Positions 6,465 through 15,803 of a stretch of DNA of 24,467 nt are shown one piece after another. This DNA comes from CAMEON01 sp045645165 (GTDB lineage Bacteria > Bacillota > Clostridia > Oscillospirales > CAG-272), in NCBI GenBank assembly GCA_045645165.1, contig JAZRIF010000219.1, positions 1-24,467 on the forward strand, given 5' to 3'. Below the pieces are notes generated by a model. That model did no database searches. It was given only the letters and a program-made list of their open reading frames with translations, and had not been told where the DNA came from. The translations under genes and the position numbers were made by a program. The first letter of the stretch is position 1. The number at the start of each line of letters is the position of its first letter.

Positions 6465-9014
6465 TCAACCCAGAATGAACTGTGCGTAGTAAGGATTGGT
6501 AGAAGCCTTCACAGGGCCCAGGGTGGTGTAGGTCTTGTCGGTTCTGGTACCAAAGATGTAGTTCTCACCGTTGATAGAAGCCACCAGAGTCTTAAGGGTA
6601 GCATCATAGGTGTAGACGGTCGCGGCAGTAGCGTCATAGGTGCCGTTGATATGCTCGTTACCATCGGTACCAATCGCCGCCTTGGCATTGACGTACTTCT
6701 TTGCACCGCCAACCATGCAGTACAGGTAGTAACCGCCGTTGGTCTCTTCCACATAGAAATCAACACCGTCGGCCTTGTTCTTGCTGGTAGCCATGTAGAA
6801 AGAGCTCATCTCGCCGGTCATGTAATAGATGTCAGAGCCAATACCGCCGTGAACGAAAGCAAACTTGTAGGCCTTGCCTGCCTCGGGCTTCTTGGCATCC
6901 AGGGAGCCGGTAGAAGGCTGAGAGGGGGTATTGCCGCCTGCGCTGCCATCGACCTTGCTGTTGGCATCATCCTGAACCGTGCCGTTTGCACCGTCGGCGG
7001 ACTCGATACGGAAGGTGTAGATGGAGGCATCAGAACCCATACCGTAGCAGGTCAGATAGCCGCTGTACACCTCAAGATACTGAGGCTTGCCGCTGAACTG
7101 AGCGGTGAAGCAACGGATGAACACGCCGTCCTGCGTCTCCTCGATGGCGAACTTGGTGTTCTCGCCCTCGGCGGAAACGAACTCGGTGTGGGTACCGTCG
7201 GAGTAGAGCCACTTGTCGCCGGCCTTAAAGGAAACGGAACCATCGTCGTTGGTGATCTTCTCCAGAACAATGGCATCAGCCTTGTTGTCGCTCAGGGTCA
7301 GCTCCATCTTCTTGGGAGAATAGAAGTACTCAACACCCGTTACGTACTTGTTATCCTTGGGGTAGAAGATCACGACCATTTCCTTGACCTCACGGACGTG
7401 ATCACAGCCGTTACAGGTCGCATCGGAATCATTGTCGTAGGTATGCTCGCCGGTGGCAGGAGCCAGAACGGTGCCGCAAGCCTTACAGGTAGAAGCAGTC
7501 GCGCAGGTAGCGGGATTGACATCGGTATGGGCGCAGCCGTAGCCACAAGTATCGCAGACGCTGTCATCACCGTTGTTGTGAGCAGCCTGATCCTTCTTCT
7601 CGTCGCAACGGGTGCAGGCAGTCCAGTGGTTGTCGGCATCATGAGTCATAACCTCGTTCCACTCATGGCCCAGGGCGGGAATCTCGGTCTGCTCGGTAAC
7701 GGTCTTGTTACAGGTGGTGCACTTCTGTCCCTCGGTCAGACCTGCCTCGGTACAGGTAGCGTCCTTACCGGCAATAGCCTCCAGGGTGTGGTTGCAGAAG
7801 TTACCGGAATCCAGGGTGCAACCGGCATTAAACTCAACCTTACCAGTCTCAGTCTTGTTGTCGTACTTGAGGATCTCACCGGTGACGGTAATGGTATCGC
7901 CGACCATAAGGTTCTTGGCACCCTCGCCGGTCAGACGGTAGCACTCAATGGGCTTGTCGGTCATGTCACCGACCACGATGACGACGGTGATATTACCGTA
8001 ACTATCCGACCAAGGAGAGGGGATCTCAGTGATGGTACCGGTCAGGGTGTACTTATGACCGGCAGACAGGATACCGCCCAGAGCCAGCTCATAAGCGGCG
8101 TTCACGATCTCCTCGGGAGTCTCATAGATGGTGGGGCCCTCGGAGGGGGTCATGGACTCAGCCACTTCCTTGAGCATCAGACCGCAGGGGAACTGGGTCT
8201 TGCCGGTGGTGTCGGGGGTCATGAAGGAAGCATCAGAAATGCAGAAGGTGTTGTAGGTGCCGTAGGTACCGACCACATACTCCAGACCGTCGATGGTAGT
8301 GAACCAAGCGTTGGTCTCGGACTTGTAGATCCAAGTGGTGCCCTCCTCGGTGGAGTAGCCAATGTACTTGGACACCTTACCGTCCTCGGAGGTGGTGGTC
8401 TTAGCCAGCACGTAGGTCTTCACGCCGTTCAGCTCGGTGTAGAACTTGAAGCCCTCACCGTCAGCCTCCACGAAGAAGTCGGGAGCGGTCTTGGGATCGG
8501 TGGTGGTCAGAATGTACTTGTTTGCGTTATCTTGGGTTTCACCGGTAGCGAACAGGGTCTGACCCAGGCCGGCGTGGATCATGTAGAACTTGTAAGCAAC
8601 GCCTTCCTCGGGCTTGGTTACGATGGAAGAAGCATCGTACACAGGCAGAGCACGGTCAAAGGTAACCGACTCGGTATTGCCCTTGGCATCTGCAATGGTA
8701 GCGGTCAGCTTGTAATCCACTACCTCGTCATTCTTGGCGGGCAGGTCGATGGTGTAGAAACCGGACTTGGAGCTTTCCTTGACGGTAATGCTCTCGTTGT
8801 CGGTGGTCCAGGTCACGGTGAAGGTCGTCTCACCAATGACGATCTTGCCGACAACGTCATAATCGGAGGGAGTCTCCTTGGCGTTGTCCTTGTAGATGCT
8901 GCGGAGATACTCAACAGCCTCAGAAAGGGTAGAACCCTTGTCGCCGGAAGTACAGGCAGCAAAGCAACCCACACACATAACCAGCGCCAGAATCAAAATC
9001 AGAATCTTTTTCAT
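6465..9014 (-). CDS. Large modular surface lipoprotein (Ig-like, repeated beta domains, OB-fold, Cys-rich)
   Basis: An 849-residue exported protein of unknown function. A lipoprotein signal ends at GCFAAC (Cys17 or Cys21). Order of parts: an atypical Ig-like domain (about 30-125); a beta-rich module starting AYKFYMIHAGLGQ (139-281); an OB-fold-like domain (about 318-402, TLTGTITE...MVGDTITVTGEI); a Cys-rich segment (405-540) with 14 Cys mostly in CxxC pairs plus CTEAG and ALGHEW motifs; a second beta module (545-670); a Ser/Gly linker; and a third module (714-849) starting AYKFAFVHGGIGS, which clearly repeats the first. The ATG follows AAAGGA. It lies 23 bases after the nuclease gene and shares its operon. 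A ligand-binding or scaffold role near the nuclease is possible; no catalytic motif was recognised. Confidence 0.85.
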   Translation of the reverse strand: MKKILILILALVMCVGCFAACTSGDKGSTLSEAVEYLRSIYKDNAKETPSDYDVVGKIVIGETTFTVTWTTDNESITVKESSKSGFYTIDLPAKNDEVVDYKLTATIADAKGNTESVTFDRALPVYDASSIVTKPEEGVAYKFYMIHAGLGQTLFATGETQDNANKYILTTTDPKTAPDFFVEADGEGFKFYTELNGVKTYVLAKTTTSEDGKVSKYIGYSTEEGTTWIYKSETNAWFTTIDGLEYVVGTYGTYNTFCISDASFMTPDTTGKTQFPCGLMLKEVAESMTPSEGPTIYETPEEIVNAAYELALGGILSAGHKYTLTGTITEIPSPWSDSYGNITVVIVVGDMTDKPIECYRLTGEGAKNLMVGDTITVTGEILKYDNKTETGKVEFNAGCTLDSGNFCNHTLEAIAGKDATCTEAGLTEGQKCTTCNKTVTEQTEIPALGHEWNEVMTHDADNHWTACTRCDEKKDQAAHNNGDDSVCDTCGYGCAHTDVNPATCATASTCKACGTVLAPATGEHTYDNDSDATCNGCDHVREVKEMVVIFYPKDNKYVTGVEYFYSPKKMELTLSDNKADAIVLEKITNDDGSVSFKAGDKWLYSDGTHTEFVSAEGENTKFAIEETQDGVFIRCFTAQFSGKPQYLEVYSGYLTCYGMGSDASIYTFRIESADGANGTVQDDANSKVDGSAGGNTPSQPSTGSLDAKKPEAGKAYKFAFVHGGIGSDIYYMTGEMSSFYMATSKNKADGVDFYVEETNGGYYLYCMVGGAKKYVNAKAAIGTDGNEHINGTYDATAATVYTYDATLKTLVASINGENYIFGTRTDKTYTTLGPVKASTNPYYAQFILG

Positions 9015-9037
9015 GGAATATTCCTTTCAATTGGTAG

Positions 9038-10426
9038 TCAATTATGGAAGGTGACGTCGTTCATCGAGAAAACCTTGAGCTGGTACACGCCGTTGAAGAC
9101 ATCCACCACACCCTTGGCTTCGATCACAGAGCCGACGGGGAATGCATCGGCAGTGATGGTCTTACCGGAGGCATCCTTGAGTACGATGGTACGGAGAACG
9201 ATCTCGGTACCGTCCTGCGATTCGCAGGTAATGGAGAGCGCACCGTAGTTGGAGCTGCCCTCGTTGGTCGTGGTATATACGCTCTTGATCACCAGATCCT
9301 TCAGGGTCGCGGTGCCGTGCATGGTGATGAAACCGTAGTCGTAGGTGCGAGTCTCCACGGACTCGTTCCCTTCCTCATCGGTAACGGTCACGTCGATCTC
9401 CACCTTCTTGGTCAGCAGATCCTTGGCGGAAACCTCGGGATAGGCGGCGGTGTGGCCGTCGCTGATCTTCTGGATGTTCTCGGGATCGTCGGGACGCATG
9501 GCGTGGTAGAAGATATCCGAGATCTGGTAAGTACCACCGGTCTCGTAGTACTGTACCGAGCCCACGATGAGCACGCGGTTGCCTACGGTGAGAATCTCCT
9601 CGCCGTAGAAGCCGAGGTTGAAGCCGTAATAGACCTGGACACCAAAGTACAAACCGGTCTCCTCGTCGTACTCCTCGATGTAGGCGGTCTGATCCGAGTT
9701 TCGGACCACCACACCCTCAAAGCTGACACTCTTATCCTTGTAGGTCTCAATGTTGGTCTTGAGTTCCTTGAGAGTCATGGGCAGGGCGGCGCCGTAGTAG
9801 AAATCGGGATCCTTATCCTTGGAGTGAACGTGGAGCTTGAACTTCACGGCCTGATTCAGGATAGTCACACAGATGTCCGCATAGCTGGTATCCGAGGACT
9901 TGGAGGACAGAGCCAAGCCTTCCTGGAGAATCTCCAGGTTGAGGCAGTGGTAGTCGGCATCCTCCGCAGTCTTATACCAGACCCATACGAGATAACGCTC
10001 GCCGGTGGAGTCGGGATCCCATGTGGCAGTATCCGACTCTACGATGATGGAGGTGGCCTTTTTCAGCGCCTCCTTGGTGTAGTTGGATGCCTTCTTACCC
10101 CAGGGCTCAATCTGACCGGTGGACTCGGGAGTATTGATACCCAGGTATCTGGCCTTGAGCACGCCGCCCTGGAAGAAGGGATCCGTGACGTTGAAATGGG
10201 TGGTATCACCGTCCACGAAGGTCTTGACGGTGGCGGTGGTGCTGATACGGCCGGAGTTGGGATCAAACTTGACGGTGGAGGCATAGTCCACGAATTCAGG
10301 CACTTCCCCGATTCCCTGCTCACTGCCCGTACCGGCGGGATCCGTGCTGCCGTCGCAGGCCGCAAAGCAGCCTGCGATCATGGTCAGCGCCAAAAGCATG
10401 ACGATGAGTTTCGAAAAAATTTTCAT
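9038..10426 (-). CDS. Staphylococcal-nuclease-like (TNase) lipoprotein with C-terminal OB-type domains
   Basis: A 462-residue predicted lipoprotein (lipobox IAGC, Cys20). Residues about 63-200 form an SNase domain: VDGDT (Asp74 = SNase Asp21), KARYLGINTPES (Arg93 = Arg35; Asn98 at the Asp40 position; Thr99 = Thr41; Glu101 = Glu43), EPWGKKA, and GERYLVWVW (Arg144 = Arg87). SNase enzymes cut DNA and RNA to 3'-phosphorylated products using calcium. The Asp40-to-Asn change touches a calcium ligand and might alter metal use. The rest (about 215-310 and 370-460) looks like two OB-type beta-barrels (KSVSFEGVVV, VGNRVLIVGSV, VGSVIEAKGVV). The start at 10426 is preferred over upstream in-frame starts because AGGA is optimally spaced. 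It follows the binding-protein gene by 32 bases. Confidence 0.88.
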   Translation of the reverse strand: MKIFSKLIVMLLALTMIAGCFAACDGSTDPAGTGSEQGIGEVPEFVDYASTVKFDPNSGRISTTATVKTFVDGDTTHFNVTDPFFQGGVLKARYLGINTPESTGQIEPWGKKASNYTKEALKKATSIIVESDTATWDPDSTGERYLVWVWYKTAEDADYHCLNLEILQEGLALSSKSSDTSYADICVTILNQAVKFKLHVHSKDKDPDFYYGAALPMTLKELKTNIETYKDKSVSFEGVVVRNSDQTAYIEEYDEETGLYFGVQVYYGFNLGFYGEEILTVGNRVLIVGSVQYYETGGTYQISDIFYHAMRPDDPENIQKISDGHTAAYPEVSAKDLLTKKVEIDVTVTDEEGNESVETRTYDYGFITMHGTATLKDLVIKSVYTTTNEGSSNYGALSITCESQDGTEIVLRTIVLKDASGKTITADAFPVGSVIEAKGVVDVFNGVYQLKVFSMNDVTFHN

Positions 10427-10458
10427 AGGCATTTTCCTGTCTTTGTTTGCAAGAAATA

Positions 10459-11889
10459 TCAGCCTGCCTGGTACTCGCACTCGTCAATAGCCTTCTTGAA
10501 CAGTCTTTCCAGTACGGCGTCGATGTCAGCCTCGGTATTAACCAGAGCATCCTGCATCAGGATACCTACCTGATCACGGGCAACCGAAGAACCGTTGAAA
10601 GCGGGGGATACGAAGTAAGCATCGCTCTGGGAGAGAGCCAGCTTGACGCTCAGAGCGGTCAGGTTGTTGTAACCGCTGGCCTTATCCAGCCATGCCTTGT
10701 AGATTTCGTTCTCCTGAACAGACTTGATGACGGGAGCGTAACCCGAAGCCATGGAGAACTCAGCCTGGAAGGACACATTGGTGGTCAGGAACTTCCTGAA
10801 CAGCCAAGAAGCCACAACCTCCTGCGGATTCTCGCTCTCAAAGAGGCAGAGAGAGGGACCCTGGGAGATAACCTTGGGAGCGGAGGGATTCACCTGGGGA
10901 GGAGTGGCCATGCCGCACTCAAAGAGGGGCTGACCGTCCACGGCGGGAGGAGTCTGGTAGGAAGCACCACCGGTGGAGCCGATGACCATATAGCACTTCT
11001 GGTTCTCACCGGTTGCGGTGAAGAGACCCGAGGTGTAGGAGCCATGGATGGCCTCGGTGGTGATGTAGCCCATCCGGTACCACTCACGGAACATCTTCAC
11101 AAAGCCGCGGTTAGTCTCGTTATCGAACAGGAAGTGGTCACCGTCATCCAGGCTGGTGTAGGGAGAGCCATACTGCTCGCACATGGTGATGAACCAGTTA
11201 GCCTCGGAGTCGTAGCCGAGAGGGATGCAGTCGGGGTCGATGGCCTTGATGGCGGCACAGACCTGCTCCATCTCTTCCCAAGTGGTAGGAACGGACAGAC
11301 CATTCTCCTCAAAGAAGGTCTTGTTGTAGTACAGAGCCTCGGTGGACTTGGACATAGGCAGGGTGTACATGGTACCAATCTCGTCGAAAGCGGCACCTTC
11401 CTTGTAGTAACCCACGATGAAGTCAGCCTTCTGCTCGTCGGTCAGACCCAGAACAGTCTTGTTCCCATCTGCGTCGGTCACTTCAATGGTAGAGTTGATG
11501 AGGTTATCCAGAGGGATGACCTTCTTGGCCACGTTGTACAGAGCCACGTGGTCGGGGTAGCAGTAGGCGATATTGGGCTGCTCACCGGCGGTCAGCTGGG
11601 TCTTGATCTGATCGCGGACGCCGTTGTAGTCACCCATAGAGGAATGCTCGATGGTGATGTTGGGGTAGAGCTTGTTGAACTCGGCAATGTAAGTGTCGAG
11701 AACGGTGCGGAGCTTGGCGCCCATGGAGTGGTAGAACACCACAGTCACTTCGCTTCCGTCGTAGCCTACCTCGGGAACGTCGAAGCTGGCCATACCGGCG
11801 GGACCGGACTGCTTGTCACAGCTCACCAGAGCGAGCATAGAGAGCAGCAGGGTGGCTGCCAGAAGGAGTGCGAGGATCTTCTTTTTCAT
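10459..11889 (-). CDS. ABC transporter substrate-binding lipoprotein, UgpB-like (family 1)
   Basis: A 476-residue extracellular solute-binding lipoprotein (lipobox LVSC, Cys24). The N-terminal segment VVFYHSMGAKLRTVLDTY followed by FNKLYPNITIE closely resembles UgpB, the glycerol-3-phosphate binding protein, including its WHSM-type motif. Later segments (LYYNKTFFEENGL, PTTWEEME, ASWLFRKFLTT) are typical of CUT1 binding proteins. It captures a solute for the two permeases and ATPase encoded just upstream, with 64 bases to the permease gene. The substrate is unknown; UgpB relatedness makes a phosphorylated small molecule or a sugar plausible. An AAAGGA ribosome site precedes ATG 11889. Confidence 0.9.
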   Translation of the reverse strand: MKKKILALLLAATLLLSMLALVSCDKQSGPAGMASFDVPEVGYDGSEVTVVFYHSMGAKLRTVLDTYIAEFNKLYPNITIEHSSMGDYNGVRDQIKTQLTAGEQPNIAYCYPDHVALYNVAKKVIPLDNLINSTIEVTDADGNKTVLGLTDEQKADFIVGYYKEGAAFDEIGTMYTLPMSKSTEALYYNKTFFEENGLSVPTTWEEMEQVCAAIKAIDPDCIPLGYDSEANWFITMCEQYGSPYTSLDDGDHFLFDNETNRGFVKMFREWYRMGYITTEAIHGSYTSGLFTATGENQKCYMVIGSTGGASYQTPPAVDGQPLFECGMATPPQVNPSAPKVISQGPSLCLFESENPQEVVASWLFRKFLTTNVSFQAEFSMASGYAPVIKSVQENEIYKAWLDKASGYNNLTALSVKLALSQSDAYFVSPAFNGSSVARDQVGILMQDALVNTEADIDAVLERLFKKAIDECEYQAG

Positions 11890-11953
11890 GATGAATTATC
11901 CTTTCAATATAGTTTGTTGTTAAAGCCCCAACGGAGCATAAAACCGTAGAAAA

Positions 11954-12874
11954 TTATCCTTTGATACCGCTTCTGGACACGCCCTTCATAATGTACTTAC
12001 GAAGGAAAATGAAGACGAGGAACAAAGGGATGGAGACCACCGTAACAGCAGCCATTTGGACGGGGATGTTGGCCTGACCCGACATATCCGTAAAGGCGTC
12101 ACGCAGACCGTTGGTGATAAGGCGGTAGTCATCGGTGGTCGTAACCAAACGAGGCCAGACGTAGGAGTTCCACGCACCCATCATCTTGAGAATGGTGATG
12201 GAGATCAAAGTGGGCAGGGACAGGGGGATCATGACCTTCCAGAGGTACTTGAGGTCACCCGTTCCGTCCACTTTAGCGGCCAGATACAACTCGTTGGGGA
12301 TCTGTAAGAAATTCTGGCGAAGCAGGTAGATATAGAACACGCTGACCAGAAAGGGCACGATGAGTACCGTGTAGGTATCGATCCACTGGAGTTTGGTGAC
12401 CGTCACGTAGTTGGTGATGGTGAACAGCTCACCGGGGATCATCATGGTGGCCAGCAGAGCGGCAAACAGCGAGTTCTTGCCCTTGAATTCCAGACGTGCA
12501 AAGGCAAAGGCCGACAGCACGGTGATGACCAGAGACAGGATGGTAGACACCAGACCCACGATCATGGTATTGATAAAGAGTCTGCCCAGATTCGCGGCGG
12601 TAAATGCCTCGGCGTAGTTGCCCCACATAATATTTTCAGGGAACAGGGTGGGAATGGGCAGGCGGTATTCCGTGGTGCTTTTCAAGGAGGAGATAATCAT
12701 CCAGTAGAAGGGGAACACGACGATGATCGCCATAACGACAAGGAAGGTATACAGGAGCACCTGCACGCAGATCTTCACGATTTTTTGCTGAGCAGAAACC
12801 TTTTGAATGTCCTTTTCCTGCATGGTGACCTTATCGGAACGAGTGATATTCTTGGATTCAATCGAATTCTTCAT
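11954..12874 (-). CDS. Carbohydrate-type ABC permease (MalG/UgpE-like)
   Basis: A 306-residue inner-membrane permease, the second half of the CUT1 transporter heterodimer. A cytoplasmic N-terminal tail of about 33 residues precedes six predicted membrane spans. The coupling EAA loop is clear at 195-221, with LAAKVDGTGDLKYLWKVMIP, which docks on the ATPase. The C-terminal stretch VSRSGIKG is typical of MalG-type subunits. The start at 12874 follows a strong TAGGAGG. It lies 13 bases after the partner permease gene. Confidence 0.95.
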   Translation of the reverse strand: MKNSIESKNITRSDKVTMQEKDIQKVSAQQKIVKICVQVLLYTFLVVMAIIVVFPFYWMIISSLKSTTEYRLPIPTLFPENIMWGNYAEAFTAANLGRLFINTMIVGLVSTILSLVITVLSAFAFARLEFKGKNSLFAALLATMMIPGELFTITNYVTVTKLQWIDTYTVLIVPFLVSVFYIYLLRQNFLQIPNELYLAAKVDGTGDLKYLWKVMIPLSLPTLISITILKMMGAWNSYVWPRLVTTTDDYRLITNGLRDAFTDMSGQANIPVQMAAVTVVSIPLFLVFIFLRKYIMKGVSRSGIKG

Positions 12875-12887
12875 AAGGCACCTCCTA

Positions 12888-13814
12888 TCAGTAATGGGTC
12901 TTCTTTTTGCTCACATACAGGTTGATCATGGTGACCACGAATATGATGGCAAAAAGAATGAGTGCAGCGGCGGAGGCACGGCCTTCCTGGGCGCCCAAGG
13001 CGTCGTAAATATAGCCGACCATGGTGTTGAGCGACTCACCACCGACAGCCTGCATGTCCTCACCAAAGATACCGACGATGCTGGAATACTCCTTGAAGCC
13101 GCCGATAAAGCCGGTGATGATGACGTAAGCCAGCATGGGAGACAGAAGCGGCACCGTGATGCGGGTGAACACACGGATACGGCGGGTACCGTCCACCTTG
13201 GCGGCGTCGTAGTACTGCTTGTTCACGCTCTGCAGACCGCCCAGGAGAATGAGGATCTTGAAGGGCAGAGCGTTCCAGACAATATAGATCACCAGAACGG
13301 CGATGTTGGCCCAGTAACCCGAGCCTGCGTTGATCCAGTTGATGGGATCTACACCGAACACACCCAATACGTTGTTGATGATACCATAAGAAGGATTCGT
13401 GGTGTTAAAGCCCACGATGTTGAACATGGCCTCGAACACCATGCCGATGGCGATGGAGTTGGTGACGTAGGGGAGGAAGAAGATCGTCTGCAGGAGTCTC
13501 TGCAAAGGCTTGATGGCATTGAGGCACACCGCAATCAGCAGAGCCAGCAGGGTGGAGATCGGAACCGTCAGGACAGTCAGAAGCAGGGTGTTCTTCAGGC
13601 AATCCTTAAAGCCCTGATAGTCAATGACCTTCATGAAGTTCTTGATACCGAACTTGTAGTCCAGGGAGCCGCCCAGATCCTTCATGATGCTGTAATCATC
13701 CCAGAAGGCCATACGGAGGGTATTGATGATGGGCCACACCGTAAAGACCAGGAGCAGCACAATGGCAGGAGCCAGGTACAGCCAGGCTTTCCATTTATGT
13801 TTGCTTTCTACCAT
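12888..13814 (-). CDS. Carbohydrate-type ABC permease (MalF/UgpA-like)
   Basis: A 308-residue inner-membrane permease, partner of the MalG/UgpE-like subunit. It opens WLYLAPAIVLLLVFTVWPII, the usual first span of UgpA/LacF-type subunits, and has about six spans. The EAA loop is at 201-224 (YYDAAKVDGTRRIRVFTRIT, then VP). GAGGTAAA precedes ATG 13814. It starts 12 bases after the ATPase stop codon, consistent with one operon. Confidence 0.95.
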   Translation of the reverse strand: MVESKHKWKAWLYLAPAIVLLLVFTVWPIINTLRMAFWDDYSIMKDLGGSLDYKFGIKNFMKVIDYQGFKDCLKNTLLLTVLTVPISTLLALLIAVCLNAIKPLQRLLQTIFFLPYVTNSIAIGMVFEAMFNIVGFNTTNPSYGIINNVLGVFGVDPINWINAGSGYWANIAVLVIYIVWNALPFKILILLGGLQSVNKQYYDAAKVDGTRRIRVFTRITVPLLSPMLAYVIITGFIGGFKEYSSIVGIFGEDMQAVGGESLNTMVGYIYDALGAQEGRASAAALILFAIIFVVTMINLYVSKKKTHY

Positions 13815-13825
13815 AATCTTTTACC

Positions 13826-14920
13826 TCAAAAACTGATGCGCCGCTCGTCGGTCTTGTTGAACAGGAAGACCTTATGAGGCTTCAGAGCATAGCGGACGGT
13901 ATTGCCAACGGCACGCTTGGCGGCATCGGCGTCCACAATGGAGCGAACCACAGGATTCAGGGAAGCGGGATGGGTGGTGACCAAGCTGACGTCGCGGCCC
14001 ATGACGTCCACGCCGTTGAGATAGCATTCCAGCGCCCCGTTCTCGTCGGGAATGAAGCCCTCGGGGCGGATACCCACGTACACGGCCTGATTGCTGACAC
14101 CGGGCACGCTCAGAACGGCAGCATTGCCGATGTAGAGCATCCCTGCTTTGACCTCGCCCTCAAACACGTTGATGGGAGGAGTACCCAGGAACTTGGCTAC
14201 GAACAGGTTGGTAGGATCGTCGTACACCTCCTGGGGTGCGCCGATCTGCTGGACGACGCCCAGCTTCATGACCACGATCATATCCGAGATAGACATGGCC
14301 TCCTCCTGGTCGTGGGTAACGAAAATGGTGGTAATGCCGGTCTCTTTCTGGATGCGGCGGATCTCTTCACGGGTCTGCAGACGCAGACGGGCATCCAAGT
14401 TGGACAGAGGCTCGTCCAAAAGCAAAACCTTAGGCATCTTGACCAGCGCGCGGGCGATGGCCACACGCTGCTGCTGACCACCCGAAAGTTCAGAGGGCTT
14501 ACGCTCCATAAGGTCATCGATCTGTACCAGCTTGGCGGCGTTGTAAGCGCGCGCGATCATCTCCTCCTTGGTGAGCTTGTCCGCACCGCGCAGGTTCTGC
14601 AGGGGGAACATGATGTTCTGCTTCACCGTCATGTGGGGGTACAGCGCGTAGTTCTGGAATACCAGACCCACGCCGCGGTTCTCGGCGGAGAGCTCGGTCA
14701 CGTCATCATCACCAAAGAAGATCTTGCCGCCCGAGGGCTTCTGGAGACCGCTGATCATGTAGAGCGTAGTACTCTTACCGCAGCCCGAAGGGCCGAGGAG
14801 TCCGATCAGCTTCCCGTCCGGGATCTCAAAAGTGAAGTCGTTGACCGCGGTCACTTCCTCCCCTGCCTTCTTGCTTCGAGAGGGGAAAACCTTGGTCAGA
14901 TTCTGCAATACAACTTTCAT
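13826..14920 (-). CDS. ABC transporter ATPase, UgpC/MsmX/MalK-like
   Basis: A 364-residue cytoplasmic ATPase energising the transporter. It has Walker A GPSGCGKS (43-50), Q-loop Gln89, signature LSGGQ (145-149), Walker B VLLLDE (165-170), D-loop SNLD, and switch His203 in VTHDQEEA. A C-terminal OB/TOBE regulatory domain (about 245-360) carries the YVGIRPEGF motif. Many Gram-positive genomes use one shared MsmX for several CUT1 importers; here the ATPase sits with its own permeases and binding protein, suggesting a dedicated system. A GGAAGGA ribosome site precedes ATG 14920. Confidence 0.95.
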   Translation of the reverse strand: MKVVLQNLTKVFPSRSKKAGEEVTAVNDFTFEIPDGKLIGLLGPSGCGKSTTLYMISGLQKPSGGKIFFGDDDVTELSAENRGVGLVFQNYALYPHMTVKQNIMFPLQNLRGADKLTKEEMIARAYNAAKLVQIDDLMERKPSELSGGQQQRVAIARALVKMPKVLLLDEPLSNLDARLRLQTREEIRRIQKETGITTIFVTHDQEEAMSISDMIVVMKLGVVQQIGAPQEVYDDPTNLFVAKFLGTPPINVFEGEVKAGMLYIGNAAVLSVPGVSNQAVYVGIRPEGFIPDENGALECYLNGVDVMGRDVSLVTTHPASLNPVVRSIVDADAAKRAVGNTVRYALKPHKVFLFNKTDERRISF

Positions 14921-14979
14921 TTGCGTATGATCCTTCCTGAATGTTTATATTTTTAAAATTTAACTGAAGAAAATCCACC

Positions 14980-15750
14980 TTACGCCCGCTGATTCTCAAC
15001 AGACTCGGCGTGAATGCGCTTCTTATATTCCAGCAACGCCTCGGGAGTATCGAAGATCATCTGGGATGCCATGTCCACGGCAACAGTCTGAGCCAGCTTG
15101 TCGTGAATGGGCGTATGATTCGGGCTACCAAAAAACAGAATGGCTTGGAACAAGGTCAAGCCGCCTATCACCAAAACGCCTAAAAAACTCATTTTGCCAA
15201 AGATCACCAGGATCAAGGCAAACGCGGGCACCATGGTGCCAATGGTATACTTGCCCAAAATGGTACGAGCAAAGAGGAGCAGGGGAGGCAGACGAACTCC
15301 ATCCACACGCATGACAGCTACACCAAAGATCTTTTTGCCCAGAGTCTGTCCGTTTTTTAACAGCAGGGGCACCAGAAATTCAAAGATCAGGTAACCGAAC
15401 AGGATGGAGAAGGTTGTGATCACCATCGCCAGGCTCAGAAGCATCCCCAACACGCGGGAGAGCTCAGGGTCATTGCGGATGGCCTCGTTAGCGGCATTCA
15501 CAGCAGCTATATAGGACTCCTTCTCTTCGTCGGTAAAGGCATCCAGTTCCTCCTGCGTCAGATTGGGATTTAGGCCGTATTCGGCAATATACTTAGCGTC
15601 CAGCGCATTTTTTTGCTCCATATAACCGTCAAAGCCCAAAAGCGTTGTCAGAAGCAGAGCGAATCCGAGGATGGCAATAACCAACAGGATCACATCAAAA
15701 AGAGCGGCAGATATCCGTTTCCACATATTCGCTTTTTGAAGATCGTACAT
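14980..15750 (-). CDS. RDD family membrane protein
   Basis: A 256-residue membrane protein. The RDD hallmarks are Arg12 and Asp19 in the first span (WKRISAALFDVILL), GQTLGKKIFGVAV (134-146), and HDKLAQTVAV (216-225). A charged loop of about 65 residues separates the first and second spans. RDD proteins are poorly defined; some members are linked to ion exchange or transport. I chose the start at 15750 because GGAGGA lies directly upstream; an in-frame upstream Met has no such site. It is the first gene after a good promoter and lies 59 bases before the ATPase gene. Its role in this operon is unknown. Confidence 0.88.
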   Translation of the reverse strand: MYDLQKANMWKRISAALFDVILLVIAILGFALLLTTLLGFDGYMEQKNALDAKYIAEYGLNPNLTQEELDAFTDEEKESYIAAVNAANEAIRNDPELSRVLGMLLSLAMVITTFSILFGYLIFEFLVPLLLKNGQTLGKKIFGVAVMRVDGVRLPPLLLFARTILGKYTIGTMVPAFALILVIFGKMSFLGVLVIGGLTLFQAILFFGSPNHTPIHDKLAQTVAVDMASQMIFDTPEALLEYKKRIHAESVENQRA

Positions 15751-15803
15751 GGTGCTCTCCTCCTTTACAAGTCGGGACATTGACAGAATCCCATACGAAG
15801 TTT

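Noticed and set aside
6651..9248. Very long open frame on the + strand opposite the 849-residue lipoprotein and part of the nuclease gene
   Set aside because: Its translation is low-complexity Gly/Val/Leu/His-rich sequence with no motif or ribosome site. It is an antisense shadow of GC-rich coding DNA whose - strand products have signal peptides and recognisable domains.
10447..14956. Several 350-500-codon + strand frames opposite the ABC transporter genes
   Set aside because: All lie antisense to unmistakable binding-protein, permease and ATPase genes and encode His/Gly/Val-rich sequence without family features.
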